Source: Larimichthys crocea (Eukaryota > Chordata > Actinopteri > Sciaenidae). From it: DNA of 64,000 nt. The translations under genes were made by a program, and so were the position numbers. The stretch lies in assembly GCF_000972845.2 (NCBI RefSeq), contig NC_040022.1, positions 4,524,680-4,588,679 on the forward strand, written 5' to 3'. This document shows, piece by piece, positions 1 through 13,200 of the stretch. Positions within the stretch are counted from its first letter, which is position 1. Each line of letters opens with the position of its first letter. The notes under the pieces are model-generated. The model ran no database searches. It saw only the letters and a program-made list of their open reading frames with translations, and was not told the DNA's origin.

Positions 1-1374
1 ATGATGTGTTCAATTGCAGGCCAATGTGTGTCTTTGCCTATAGGTGTGTGCGCGTGTCCACGGTGATGAATGCTGCTTGCATGGAAACAGTGACCAAAAC
101 GGCTACAAGACTAATATCACATCTCGTCTCTTTCTCTCTCTTTCTCCCCCCCTTTGCAATTTCACCCTAATAGTTCCAGAAATTGACCTCTCATATATCC
201 CAAAGGCACGTTATTACATTTCCCGAAGTCGTATTTTATCTCCCTCCCCCAATGCCCCCACCCCACCCAACCCTTACACCCCATCTCACCCAGCCACCAA
301 CAGCAACACGCCAATTAATGGGGTTGTTCACCCAGCGTTATAACTTAATAAACTTCGGGGGTAATAACTTTCTTGCTCTGCCCGGCAGCAGCAGTAGCAG
401 CAGCAGCACAAAGACTGAAGTGTAATCTTGTAGTTTATTCTGGATGGGCGCCCAGCACCAGTAACACAAAAAGAATCTGTAGCTGGATGCTGGCTTTGAC
501 TGGAGGTGATGTTTTGAAAGGTAGGATTCCACAGCGGCCATTTTGAAGACCTGGGGAGGGAAACTCAGCCTCAGTTTGTCCTGCTGTTATGTGCCAAGAT
601 GCAGAAAGTCATCATTTTACAGATTATCTACTGGAAAGTGCACCAGAAACAACCAAATTCAAAGAGTCCAGGTTGTACAGTGTATTACAAGCTGCCACAT
701 CCTGCCTTCAGGCCAAGTTGGCAACCTTCAAATTCAGCCTTCGCAGTGTCCTTGTCACATTTACAAGTTTGGAAATGGGAGGCATTCCGACTATTAGAAA
801 TGTTTTCCTTTTTGGCAACACATAAGATGCACCAATGTATTTGCCTTTAAAGCTCCCTAAACACCAACTGTCAACAAAATTCCTTCGTATTATCAATAAT
901 AGTGTGGACTTCCAAGAATCCTGCCATGCTGTAACATTTGCACGCAAAAAACTCATAAATTCAAAGCTCTCAGAGGAATTTGGCCACTGTTGAATACTAC
1001 CATACACTGTCAGGCCACTCAGAGACTTTTGGGACAACATAAAACTCTTTGTGTCGTCACAGCACCCAGACAACAATGATACAGCTCAAATATTCAGAAC
1101 ATCAAAAGTTATCGTTTGGCATCTTATCTTAAGTGAAATGGGATATTTTACTCAAATATTAACATAAACACAGCTGGGAAGTTCTCATGACTTTGACTAA
1201 GCAAAACCAAGACCAAAGCCTCACCAAAGTTCATCAGGCATATCCAAAGGAAGTACATTTATTCTCTTACCAGACATTAGAAACGGCAACATTTTTACAC
1301 TTATTATAGAGATTAAATAAACAAAATATAAATTGTTTAATTAGCGAGCATTCGAGCAGTCGAGGCTCATGTCC

Positions 1375-1545
1375 ACCCACCATGAGTCGGGTTCTGCTTA
1401 AGATTTTTGCCTCCTAAAGGAAGGTTTTCCTTGGCACTGTCACCAAGTGCTTGCGCATGGTGGGAAATGTTGGGTCTCGGTAATTATAATACATGGCTTT
1501 TGTTATGATTTTGCATTATATAAATAAAATTGAATTGAATCTATT
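1375..1545 (+). mobile_element. 3' tail of a fish non-LTR retroelement (LINE or SINE)
   Basis: The stretch contains 'ggaaggttttccttggcactgtcacc', 'tgttgggtctcggtaattata' and then the terminal 'tatataaataaaattgaatt' type tail. The ...ATATAAATAAAATTGAATTGAAT ending is a very common 3' end of teleost LINE/SINE copies. There is no coding part, so this is a heavily 5'-truncated copy inside the inferred hoxb9a intron. The exact family is not determined. Confidence 0.6.
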
Positions 1546-4407
1546 GAACAAGCAGATTTCACAAAACGTCAAACTATTTCTTTAATCCAGAACAAAACAG
1601 CCAAGGTAAGCCAGACAGCTGCAAGGTTGAAGACCATTCTAAAAAGATGCACTGTTACACTTTTGTCCAAGTTGCTATCGGTTGTACCACTCTGCCATTG
1701 AAGCACACAGTAACCTAGCACAGCTAAGTGAAAACAGCCTCATCTATGAAGCATAATGAGTTGATGGGAACTGAATTCCATTTAAGGAGTCCACTCATAT
1801 TTACACAGGAGAGAAGGCAGGAGGCTGCACCAACCAACCTGCCTTTTCAATACAAGTGGGTTTCTCCGGGCGTTGCTTGGTAACAGTTCAGTTCAATCAG
1901 ATGTGTCAAAGTGAGGATTGTTGTGTTTATATGTAGATTTGTGCGGGCCTTCAAAATGGCTGCCACGTGAACAATAGAAACAGCCTTCACTGCCTTCTGC
2001 TGGTTGGTGCAGCTCCCACTACCTGCCACACTGACCCACTGCACTACAGACACGTCCATAAACAAACCACAAGAAGTGCTGATGCTCACAGAGAAACTTT
2101 TTTTTCTTGTTTTAATTGAGTAGCCTTTCAGTTTTGTCTCTTTGAACACAGAATCCATTACAGGAGAGCTTTCACTACCACAAGCCAGACTGGGACACGC
2201 AGTGTTACTGGTGGAAAATCTAATAATTCAGACTGGAGGCTGCTGGGCTACATCCAGCCCTTAACCAGCTCCCTGCTCTGATGGATTGCATGCTCAGATG
2301 CTGTAATAAGGTGGCTGAGTGTGTATGTGTGTGAGAGAGAGAAGGAGAAAGAAATGTGTAATGTGTGCAAGGAGTAATAAAGTGTGTAATATTTGCAATT
2401 TGTATTTCTTCCTCTGAAAAGGCCAATACAGGGGTGGAGGCCTCCCTTCTTCACACGCGCACACGCAATGCACATGCACATATCAAACGGCCACGCGCTC
2501 AGACGCATGGATCAGTCCTCCTCCGGCAGAAATTAGATTTATCCGGTGGGATTAGACGAGAGGAAACAGAGCCCGTTCACATTCACGTTCAGGTTTAACA
2601 GACGAAGAAAAAAATACACGAAATAAAAATCTTTAAAAAAAATAATAAATGAATATCTTTCCAGGGAGGGATTTTCTGTCCCACCCAAAATAAGTCAAGT
2701 GGCTTTGGAAAAGAGCTTCCAACTGAGCCAACCCCGCCGGCAACATGATGGATTAAATGTTGTTGTTAGTGCGAGTGATGAAATAGAACAAACGCGTGTT
2801 GTACGTAGCCAAACCCTCGACGGCTTTATATCAAGATGATTGCGATTTCATGACAGGTGAAATATTATTATTATTACAGAGTCAGCAGATGAATAAAACA
2901 GCAACACACATGCGACTGTGCGGCCGGCATAGCACCCGACTAAAATAACATGAAAACATTTGTGCCCGTGTGGAATTTTATGGAGCAATACATATTTTTT
3001 ATATATTTGTTTTTTCTGGTATAGCGACGACGCTTTCACATCATCTGAAATAAATGATGCATCTAAATGTTGAATCTATACTCAGTGCTCGCTTGTTAAA
3101 ATATATAAATAAACTGGCCACACGTCTCTGATATAAACTCACAGAATATTATAGTCCGAGCTGATTCGTGTGTGGAACTTTTGTCTTTTTGCAGATTTAC
3201 GTCATCCTGTACAGATTTATAAATGTTTAAAAAGTCCACGAGAGCTCGTCCTGACTGGCCCTCCACCCACCCCCACCCTTCACGCCTGAGTCCCGCACAG
3301 CAGAGTTAGTCCACGCTGCGGGCTGAGTTATGAGGCCTCTGCTCTATTGAGAACTAATCTAGCCGCCGGGTCAGTGATGGACGACCTGACTGCTTTTATG
3401 ATTTTTATGATTTTCAGAAGAAGACAGACTATATACAGCTGCCACACATAGACAAGAGACACGTTTTGTTATTGTGTTTACAGATCGGTGCTACAGTGAA
3501 CAAAACAGGAACGGTATTCAGCTTATGTGAATGTCATAACTACATGACATACTGTGAGCAGAGCGTCACTTTTCCTATACATGTTTGCTGAATCTAAAAG
3601 CAGCCTGATCAGTGGAGCCTCGTTAAAGCTCTGCACCGTGAGGAGCAGTTAAACATGTTTACATACAACTTATATTTTGCTCCAGACTTTCACAGTTTGG
3701 ACTCATCCGAGCTGATCCAGACTGTGAGGAGACTCGAACCCATGTGCGCGCACGCCAATGTATGAATTAAAAAAGAGAGCATCATAACTACAATCTACAA
3801 AATAATAAAATAAAACTACCAAAAAGACGAATCTTAAGTACAAACCACCTGGTTCAAAGGGGAGAGAAGTGCGCATGCCCCGGCAGTTCTTTAAAAAAGT
3901 AATCTTGGGGTTAGCCAAACATCAAACACAACTTGAGGAAGAGGAGCAGATGATGTGACTGTGATCTTTATGCGTAATTCAATCATTTCATTAGTGAATC
4001 TGCTTCAGCTTTAAATGTGTTTACATTTATGATCAAAACATCTACACTGTCTTTAGATGCTGCACGTGAGGCTGTGTGTCTGCTCCATGTGTCTGTCAGG
4101 TTCTCCAGAGGAACCATCCTGACTCAAACTGTCATGTGGACGCAACAACATCGTCACCAATAAAAGAAAAAAAGTCACATTTACAGGACGGTCCTTGTTG
4201 CTGAGCTGCTTTTAATCATATTGCAACTTGGTCGTGTTATTTTGTCCACCACTTGCTGACTGTTTGATGTGTTTGCACATTAGAAAAGTACCTGCTAACA
4301 CCGGGTTGATACGGGATAAATATCACAGTAAACTTAGAGAGAGCAGGAGGTGGAGGCACTTCGGCTCTTTGTTCTTGTTTTATGGCGGCATTAAACGCCT
4401 TTACAAT

Positions 4408-4466
4408 CTCTCTCTCTCTTTCCCCCTCTCCCTCTCCCTCTCTTTGCTCACCCTCTCCCTCTCCCG
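4408..4466. repeat. CT-rich (polypyrimidine) tract next to hoxb9a donor
   Basis: Imperfect CT/CCCTCT repeat on the plus strand, so polypurine on the hoxb9a sense strand. It starts about 30 bases inside the intron. Confidence 0.85.
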
Positions 4467-4494
4467 CGCGCTATTTCCTGCTTTAATAACTTAC

Positions 4495-5113
4495 TTTGAT
4501 CCAGGCCGTCTTTGTCCTCACTCCCTTCACAAATGTCCTTATTTTCTTCGAAGCCTGCTCCCGGGATGGCGGCCGGATGGTGGCTTAGCTCTCGCGCCGC
4601 CGTGGACGTCGACTCCAGGATGTAAGTGGTGGTCTCGTGCTGGTGCTGTCCGCCGATTTTAGGTGGGATCTCCCCGCCGAGATGACCGAGCTGAGGCTCC
4701 AGCTTGACCTGCCCCGTCTGGCCCTGCCCCGGGACAGACTCGGAGCCGCGCGGCGCGCAGTCCAGCCATGAGCGTAGGTACCGTGTGTCCGCGGCGGGCA
4801 CGTGCTGGGCTGGAATGTAAGGGTGGTAGACAGTAGGGAGACCACTGGCACCGTGGTGCGGACTGAACGGGCTCCAGGACGATGAGAAGACCGGAGGTTT
4901 CGGCTGGAAGCTACAGGATGGGTACGACTCGGGATGGGGATGCTCCCCGTGCGCTGCGCCGCCGGGTTGCCTCCCGCCAGCGGCTGCGGCGGCGGAGCTG
5001 GAGCCGGAATACTGGACGCTGGTGGGAAAACGAGCCGGGGTTGAGAGTTCATCGCTCTCGTGACTTATGATGGAGTCCACGTAATAGTTGCTCAAAGTCC
5101 CAGAAATGGACAT
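4495..5113 (-). CDS. hoxb9a: hoxb9a exon 1 (partial gene; homeobox exon outside window)
   Basis: Posterior Hox transcription factor of trunk and tail; nuclear DNA-binding protein that acts with Pbx partners. Exon 1 encodes 206 residues plus one base. The start begins MSISGTLSNYYVDSIISHE, the Hoxb9 form of the Hox9 N-terminal motif (NYYVDS at residues 8-13). Next come an Ala-rich stretch, SCSFQPKPPVFSSSWSP, VYHPYIPAQ, the Hox9 signature RYLRSWL, and the end ICEGSEDKDGLDQ, which matches Hoxb9 rather than Hoxa9, Hoxc9 or Hoxd9. The exon ends at 4495 at a consensus donor (CAAA|GTAAGT, GT at 4494-4493), before the ANW hexapeptide and homeodomain that group-9 genes carry in exon 2. I scanned positions 1-4494 on the minus strand for the homeodomain (WFQNRR and FNMYL codons) and found none, so exon 2 lies beyond position 1 and the intron exceeds 4.49 kb. 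The open frame continues past the donor for a few codons but is not Hox-like there. The paralogue assignment to the 'a' copy rests on linkage to the hoxb13-type gene and the mir-196 variant. Confidence 0.93.
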
Positions 5114-5186
5114 TCTCGGACATTATCTGCGAAACGCCGCGAGTTCACTAAATGGAGAACAAGAAGAGAGACATTACGAGATTTTC

Positions 5187-5189
<3 letters not shown>

Positions 5190-5253
<64 letters not shown>

Positions 5254-5282
5254 TCTCTCTCCCTCCCTCTCTCTCCCTCTCT
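5190..5282. repeat. (CT)n microsatellite in hoxb9a 5' leader
   Basis: A near-perfect CT run of about 50 bases, then ATCT repeats and CCCTCT variants. It reads (AG)n on the hoxb9a sense strand and begins about 75 bases upstream of the start codon. Confidence 0.95.
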
Positions 5283-5449
5283 AGCCTCCTTCCTTTCAGA
5301 CAACTTGCTCACTATAGCGAAACAAAGTGCTACAGCCTTCAGCCTCGCACTGGGTGCGCGGGGGTTTGTCGGGGTCTGTGCGTGAGGCGCAAAGTGATTG
5401 GCCGGACTGTTTCTTCGAGCCTGATAAAGCGTCAATGGAGCGTAAATCA
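5283..5449 (-). promoter_or_regulatory. Candidate hoxb9a proximal promoter
   Basis: High-complexity DNA between two CT tracts, upstream of hoxb9a. Reading the minus strand from the distal side, it holds TGATTTACGC (5449-5440, a match to the composite Pbx-Hox9 type site TGATTTAC/T), TTTATCA (5428-5422) and a sense CCAAT box (5401-5397), about 285 bases before the ATG. No clear TATA box was seen. The start of transcription is not determined. The role is inferred from position and motifs only. Confidence 0.5.
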
Positions 5450-5498
5450 ATCTCTCTCTCCCTCTCTCTGTCTGTCTCTCTCTCTCTTTCTCTATCTT

Positions 5499-5548
<50 letters not shown>

Positions 5549-5567
5549 TCTCTCTCTCCGTCTCTTT
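5450..5567. repeat. Second (CT)n tract upstream of hoxb9a
   Basis: CT repeat with scattered G, TTT and CCCC interruptions. It mirrors the tract at 5190-5282 and closes the far side of the promoter segment. Confidence 0.95.
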
Positions 5568-7540
5568 AATAGATTGCCACCTTCTAAATAAATTGTCTTG
5601 TTTATATGCAATATGCAAAATGAACACTCGGTCCGTATATCTAGTCTGTGTATCTATGGCTGCTGTCAAAGTAGAATTATAGAAACCCGTTAAATTATTC
5701 TTCGTCTGGACAGTATGCATGAAATGCAGAGCGGAGACAATGGCTGACAAATAAGTGGCGCCATTATTTTATTTATTTATTTATTTATTTTGAACCTAAT
5801 CAAAATAGATGCGCGTGAAATCCAGTGTGACACGCACAGCCGGCAGCACATCCACTCTTCATGAATTGTGTTTGGATCAATCCGGGCGTCACAGTGCGCC
5901 TCTAAAGTGGAATCAACAGCAGAAATCATTTGAATCCGAGACAAGATAAACAGTGAAATTGACACCTCGGTGTGTTTAATTATTCTCTCGCTCTCTCCCT
6001 CCGCTCGCAGAGGTTTTCTGTGAGCTGCAGAGCCGCCTGACTCTGTTTTATTGGCAGATTAACAGTCATTTTTGTTAACGAGCTCCATTAAATCGGGCCC
6101 TGCGTGGTTATGCCCCTTGTCTTTACAGCGCAAACTACTTCAACTACTTTTTTTGGGGTCCGTTTAATACCACAATAAAATCCTACATCAGGGCGGCTGC
6201 TTTGGTTTTATAGGGCTAATATATGGCCTGTGGTAGTGCGGACCGTAAACGCGACTGAAGCTGTTTGCAGCCTTCCTCCCGGTCGGCTTAGGGCTCTTCT
6301 CACTCAGCGGCTAGGCTGCCATGAGTAAACACAACTCGGACCTAGAGGTACCGAGGAACCGAGTGAGAGGACGCCGGTCACAGCTTTCTCCTGTAAACGG
6401 AATAGTAGGTCACCTGCCTGCTGTGTTCACTTGTGCTCTAAGCCTCTGAGCCTGCAGCGTTTGAGGGATAAAATCCGTCATTTGGGTTTTTAATGAGGAG
6501 ACTGAAGAGCAGCAGCAGACCGGACTGGCAGTGAGCGCAGACATTTGACTTCCTGCTGACCTTTATCAAAGTCACCGGGATTGTAAGTCTTTATATTTCT
6601 TTACAATTATCACAGACGTGGAGTCTTGGACTCTTTTGGGGATGGTAGGCTGCTAGTCGGAGCTATAAATCCGATCTGTGCGTCGCACATACAGCTAACA
6701 CGGTTATTTACGACGATTAAATATGAACTACGCACTTCTTATGGCTCTAGAGCCGTTATTTACGAGGATGAAGGTGGGCTATAGCGCGGCTTTCAGATCT
6801 GCTGAGGAGAAATGATGAGTTGGATCGGAGACAGACTGAGCGGCTGGTGCGCTTTCATTTCAGGGGGCAGCAACAAAAAAAAAAACCCAAAACCAAGAGT
6901 CCTTTCAATATCAGTCGGGACTTTGGCGCCCAGCTTTGGCCTTTGAGCTTGAATTCAGCACATTCCTACGTCCTTCTGTCTTTAAGGAGCAATTTCCAAC
7001 TCATCTGGAGAGCTTCCGTTGGATAAGAGTAACCAGTAAGGAAGTATGAACTTCATTAGAGGTTAATGTGTTGGGTGCGTAAAGTGTGGGCACGGAGAGG
7101 CTTCTTCAGATTTAGATATGACTAAAATGAAAAGTCACAGTGTGTTGTGTTCTAGTGTCTAGTGTTCCACGGTGAGTCCCTCAGCATCAGGATGTTTCAT
7201 TTGTGCGTCCAAACTGTTTGTTTTCCAACATCACAATCTTGAACCTGCATTTTACGCACCGATCCGATGTTTGGTGTAAAAACCGACTTTGTTTTCCAGT
7301 CATAGATGCTCGGGATATTCTTCTTTTTTTTCCAGTCAAAATGGCCTCTCCACAGACCGCAGGCTGTGGGAATTTTAATTTTCGGGAGGGCCTCCGCCCT
7401 TCAGGCCGGGGCTGCCAACCAGACAGAGCGTTAATTGGAGACACTGGCGCTGAAAAAGCTTGAAGACATTATCTGCAAAAAAACACCTTCATTTTCTACA
7501 CGTTGCCTCAGTACTATGACAGAAGTGACTAACTCCACAC

Positions 7541-7589
<49 letters not shown>

Positions 7590-9447
7590 GAATCACGATT
7601 CCAGTTAGAAGTGTCCTTCAAGCAACCACGAATCCGTGGGGTGAAATCAGAGCTAGCCTGCATATTTTGACTTGCTGCACTTCACTTTGGCCACAAAATT
7701 TCAAAGTGCGCTTCCAATTTGGTAAAGTTCACATATTTTTCCATCAGTCATTGCAGGTTGACGCACGTAAAAAACAAAACACGGCACTAATGAGTCCCAT
7801 GCAGACTCCAGCCTTGCCTCTTCTCTCTCAGCAGCTGATTTGATTTGAGAAAATGTGACCAATTAAAGCAATTCACGTCAAACTGTCAGCTGATAGGAAA
7901 CTGAAAAGTTCACATATTAAAAGTGACCGATGCTGTGATCAAATCAATCGACTGAGGGCATTTTAGCTTTACAGGCCACCAATAAAAGTATTTACAGAAC
8001 AATAAATTGTATTTATAGTATCTGCTTTACCTTTCTAACATGGGACTTAATATTAATCCCACTAAACAAGTCGTTGAACGACCATAAACGCAGCGGGGTA
8101 ATTAAAAAAGTGTCATAAACCCAAGAAAAAGGCAAGTGAACTCATCATGGGAAAAAATCATTTTCAACACTGCATTTTTTTTCTTTCTCCCTTTCTTTTT
8201 CTCCAACAGATTTTAAATAACGAGTCGTGTCAGAGAGGATGAAGCGAAGCCGCGCTCATCTCTGTCTGATTTGAAATACTGACATGTGAATTCCAGGCGG
8301 TAATTTGCTTTTCCTGGAGCCAAAGCCTTCATTTCCACCGTCGGATCTGGATTTAGAAGGCACACATTTAGACCCGGATTTATAATTACACTTCACACAC
8401 ATCCACGAGGTATTTTGTTTTTGAAAGTGAATTATCGTCTACAAGAAGTCTAGGTGTGCGCAAACCGCCTGTACGGAGGATTGAGCGCATCAAAATCAAT
8501 TAGAGTTTAGATTTGAAGTCTTTTTTACAATTTGTTTTTGTCTGTTAAAGCTTGTCTGTTGTCTTTGTTTTTTTTTTTTTTGCAAAGGACATAAAAGTTT
8601 CAAGCACCTTCATAAAAAGGTCAAGTCAACACATGCGTAAAAAGCTTGTAAAATTTTCCAGCAAAAAGCCAATCTCTAAAACAAAATCTCTAAAACGTCA
8701 GATTTGTTTTTTTATTTATTTTATTTTTTCAGAGTTAGAAAGTGGGTCAAGTAGATCTCAAGAAAAAATACCCAATGAACACGGTAAAGTATGCGTAAAG
8801 GAGAGGTACTCACCAGTATTCAACAATTAATAATAATCTGAAACTCATGGGGTTAAAATCTGACTGCGGACGTAAAGGACGGGTATAAATATTAATAATT
8901 TATATACAAATAACATCCCAGAATAAAATGTTACTTTTAAACAACCTATTATAGAGGAAACCTTTTTTATTATTATTATTTGGAGTGCGAAGACTGCGCT
9001 CCCGTCATCCAATCATTTTTTAGATGTTGCTGTTATTAGGTCATAGCGGGTAAACCTGCGCATGCTTCCCTATATTTAAAAGTTGATTTTAAACAATTTT
9101 CATCTTTCTTTTCTTTTGTTTAACATATTTTAAGTGCGCAGTGCTGGAAACAAACACTGGAAGCGAACAGGAGGGCAGACATCAGCTCCGCAGCTGCATC
9201 CAGACATATTTCACAGCAGCATGTTTAATATCTCGGAGGTCGGGTCAATAAAATAGATGTCTAACTCAGCTGGCCCTTGAAATAGTAGCTGTATATGTAT
9301 AACACAACGCAGAAAGAAGTTTGTTTTAATAGCACGTAGAGTATTTCAAAGAATAGTATCAATACATAAACATGTTTTGATCCACTGAACACAATATAAG
9401 TGGACATATTGTATATGTTGAGCTAAACATCTAAACTCGTTGTAATA
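5568..9447. other. Intergenic DNA upstream of hoxb9a; no gene seen
   Basis: No supported ORF. It contains an ATTT run (about 5765-5790) and a CA repeat (7535-7587). Several stretches are GC-balanced and high in complexity, unlike the AT-rich surroundings: about 6020-6110, 7330-7460 and 8215-8400. Each is a candidate non-coding regulatory element of the posterior Hox cluster, but this cannot be shown from one sequence. Confidence 0.6.
7535..7587. repeat. (CA)n microsatellite
   Basis: CA repeat with two CG interruptions near its ends. Confidence 0.95.
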
Positions 9448-10020
9448 TATATATATATACACACACACACACACTATCTTTACAATAAAGCTGCTAAGAT
9501 AATAACTCATCATGACGGATTCATGAATGTGGTATGAATGTTGTTTAATACATCAAACACTTCCAGGTCTTCAAATTTAATAATTTAATATTTACCGCAA
9601 CAAACATGAACTATTCTTTAATTAAAAGAAAACTGGATGTGGATGATACACTTAATGTAATGACTGATTTCAGCTCTCCGTTCTGATGTGAAAGCATCAG
9701 TAGATATCTAACAATAATGGCTACTGAGCATGATAAAGTGTTTGATTGATACAAGCTATATATTTTAATAACAGCCCATGCCTGGGCCTCGTGGATCATG
9801 TACAGCATCATATTTCTCAGCTGAAAAGCTCGAGGAGGCTCCAGGCATCTCCCTGAGCCTCTTTACAGCTCAGATGGTAAAGTTGCCTTTGTAAATGAAG
9901 TCAGTAGAGAGTTATTAACTGAGTATGCACGATGGCAGGGCGAGGCAGAAATGTATCATGATGGGGGGGACGAGCTCTGGAGCACACTGACTACGGGGAG
10001 AGAAGAAGTCCAGCTGCTGG

Positions 10021-10022
<2 letters not shown>

Positions 10023-10071
<49 letters not shown>
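10023..10071. repeat. (TG)n microsatellite
   Basis: Perfect TG run of about 49 bases. Confidence 0.95.
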
Positions 10072-10073
<2 letters not shown>

Positions 10074-10216
10074 ACTACCTCCACCCCCTCCTGGAAAACC
10101 CTCAAACATTTTGCATCCTCTTGCAGCAATGAAGATAAAAGCAGCAACGTTATTAGAAAGTATATTGGCTGGAATCTATGAACCTTTTACGATTTGTTGT
10201 CACACTTATGCAGGAC

Positions 10217-10220
10217 AACA

Positions 10221-10273
<53 letters not shown>
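10217..10273. repeat. Compound (CA)n(GA)n microsatellite
   Basis: A CA run passing directly into a GA run. Confidence 0.95.
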
Positions 10274-10275
<2 letters not shown>

Positions 10276-13200
10276 GTGTACCACCTACTGCAGTCCGAGT
10301 CAGTAAACACACCAAAACAGACATGCAGAAGTCCAGTGTCCTGTGTGATTTAGATTTAAAGCTCTGGTTCACAACCTTTTTCCTCCAGGAACACTTTTTC
10401 CCATCATTGCGTAAACAGATTAAGTGATATCTCATATGGATGTTTCATACTATATGCAATGCGGAACAATAACAAAACAGCAGCTGATAAACTGTACAAT
10501 TAACCCCAAATAATGAACACAATAACAGCAGGGAGTTTTGGCTGAATACAGAGCAGTTTATTTCCTGTGAATATTGCATCAGAGATGAGTTTTCATACAA
10601 TATATATATATATATTTTTTTTTACATGCATACATATTGATTAGGCTTCTTTTTCAACAGATTCATTGTTTTCTTTGGTTGTTTGAACTGCATACGTTTC
10701 TAAGGCAGGACAAGGCTGTGAAAGCAGTGAAGGCTCCGTGAACAGAGCTTGTGTTCAGGTCTTAATAGGTCGTAATACTGCCAGATTATCTCAAATAATA
10801 ATTCAACTTTACATCATTTAATTTAGTTTTCTTCATAGAAATGGATAAAATGCTTAGATATAGTAGGTCCACTGTGCATTTTAAAGATTTCAAATCAGGA
10901 AAGCTTCCAGTAGGGTTACATTTTCCTCACCTCAGCTATTTGAGTCTCTAATTACGTCTCAAATTATACATATAATTTGAGTGCATAACATGCATAACAT
11001 GTAGACCAGCTGGATGTGTGTGAGTTTGTTGGAGAGAAAGATCTTTTCTAATCATACATGATAATTCATTTGTGATTGTTGAAAATCCATAAATAAACTA
11101 TATATAATGTAACAAAACGCAAAAACATAAAACACTGACATTTCTGAGTTTGCTAAAATGAACTCAGAGCCCAAACCTTTTTAAAAAAAAGAAAGTTTTT
11201 CATAACATATTGTGACTTCAACAAAACACTGCAGAATTTCTTACACAGGGACTGGAGGGAAGTATATTTTTATCTTAACCTGTATTTATATTTTATTTCA
11301 GGTTTATGGTTATGAGATCTATAAAACATACAGATTCTCCGGTTACTGATCATGAAGATATATTTCCAGCATACAGAGAGCAATCCTGTCTCTGTATCAG
11401 GGCTTTATTTTCCTTATTCACACACGTGGACATAATTATTTGATTATCGACTGAAGTTATCTAAGAGGGCTTCAGTTTTTCATTAGGGTAATAAAAAATA
11501 ATAAAAAAAAGCTCAGCTGTGCTTGACTCTGAGCAGAGATCTGACCCCGCTGTTACCGTCAGTGTTTCATATAAACTTAGTTTATAGGCTAACTTACAGA
11601 GTACCTGTAGGTCAGGGCTATTAATCACAACATACACATATCTTCAGGAGACACTTCCACCAATAACAACACATTCATTTTTTTCACCTTTCTTCATCCG
11701 TCTCTCCCCCTGGTGTGTGAAATTATAGATTTGATGCTTTTAATGTATGTTTCCTCTCAGTCTTTTTTTTCTATATGTGACTTCACGGACATTTGTTGAC
11801 ATGTGTTGTAATAAAATGGACAACATTGTACAATAAATAAATCAATAAATCAGGTAACAATCAGACATTTTTTGAGCTAATGTTTGTTAATTTGCAGTTT
11901 TTGTCCGGGTTCATTTCAAGATGTAATGGCTTGAAGCTAAATATCAGGCAGCTCAGTTTAGAGCTTTTTAAATGTGCCTTGCTTTAATGTTCTTCGACAA
12001 TGGGAATGAAACGTTAGATCTCTCAAAACCTATTTGCTGACTGAACTCATCTTAACTCTGTAATGGAACTTTGATGAATTTTCTGCTCCTCAGCTTACGC
12101 TGACATTACTGAATGAGGAGTTCATTTAAAGACATTACAGAGTGAGAGAAGCTGAGGTCATAAATTCAGCAATATCAGGAATACTTGTTAACATGTGGAT
12201 TAAATGCTTATTAGAGGAATTTTAAACATTTGTACGTCACTATAAAAGTCTCACTGTGCCAGATCCTTAATTACATCCTGTTTTTCCTTTTATTGCCTCA
12301 CCGTAGATGCTTCTCAAACTTTAATCATATCAGAGCAGAGCCTAGTCAATGTATTTCCTTGTTGTAAATATTAAACATGACGTCGTGACGACTGATTGTG
12401 TCACAGTAGATTACTCAAATTTATCAAGGCCCTGGCTGAGACAGTTAGGGAGTCCAGCAAAATTTTGCTGTTGAGCTGCTATTGATCCCCAACATCTATC
12501 TCTACCTCCTGTCTGAGCATTGTACCCTGTCATCTCCCTGTTCTCATTAAGCACAGTGTATGCAGTAGACTGGAAACTTTATTCTGTATGCAAAGATGCA
12601 GAAACCAACCAATATTCTCATGATTGGATCATCGGATCATCAACTGGTCTCAACGTTTCTGTCTCTCAATCATAATAGATCATAAGTTATTTGGGAATAT
12701 GCGTCATGTGAGGTCAGTAAACTGAAACAATAAAGTGGATGTAGAGCCCCAAAAACTACTGAAATCCAATAGACCTCAGACTTCTGGGACTGAAGCTACA
12801 GGGAAGGTTTTGGTTTTCCGACATCTGATGTCTGTCTACATCTGATTCTTTAAATAGATTAAAAACATACTTTTCTTTTATGTGGCTTCCAGACCCAATA
12901 AATCACTGCACGGTATATTTGGTACACTGCATAAAGCGACAATATGTCAAATTGGGAGCCAACGTTATCAACAGAATGTGAAGAGCTATGCCATCCTGCC
13001 ACATCTATGTATTGTGTGAGATATTTAATGAAATTAGCAGGTTAGCTCCAGCCCGCCCTTTCTTGTGATATTTCTTGTGTCTTGAAAGGCGATAGTGAAT
13101 CACTGTAGTCCGGCTGTGGTCCAACATGAGGATAAAGAAGCAGAGAGTGTTGCAAAGTGGGGGGACAGAGCTGCTGCTGCTAGCCGACAGACAGCTGCTG

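Larger units (their letters stand above)
1..4494 (-). other. hoxb9a intron (partial) - non-coding
   Basis: This is the DNA downstream of the hoxb9a exon 1 donor and is inferred to be intron. It is AT-rich with no recognisable coding exon on either strand; the ORFs present lack family motifs. It holds one retroelement tail (about 1375-1545) and a CT-rich stretch just inside the donor (4408-4466, purine-rich on the gene's strand). The rest is unique-looking sequence. Confidence 0.7.

Noticed and set aside
708..1076. 122-codon minus-strand frame
   Set aside because: No motif, signal or family resemblance I can name. It lies in the inferred hoxb9a intron on the same strand but is not Hox-like; treated as chance or an unidentified repeat.
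1..4494. hoxb9a exon 2 (homeobox) hidden in this stretch
   Set aside because: Scanned for the reverse complement of WFQNRRMKMKK and LEKEFLFNMYL codons; nothing found.
4585..5052. 155-codon frame overlapping hoxb9a exon 1
   Set aside because: Shadow frame of the real GC-rich exon: Arg/Pro/Ser-rich with no motif.
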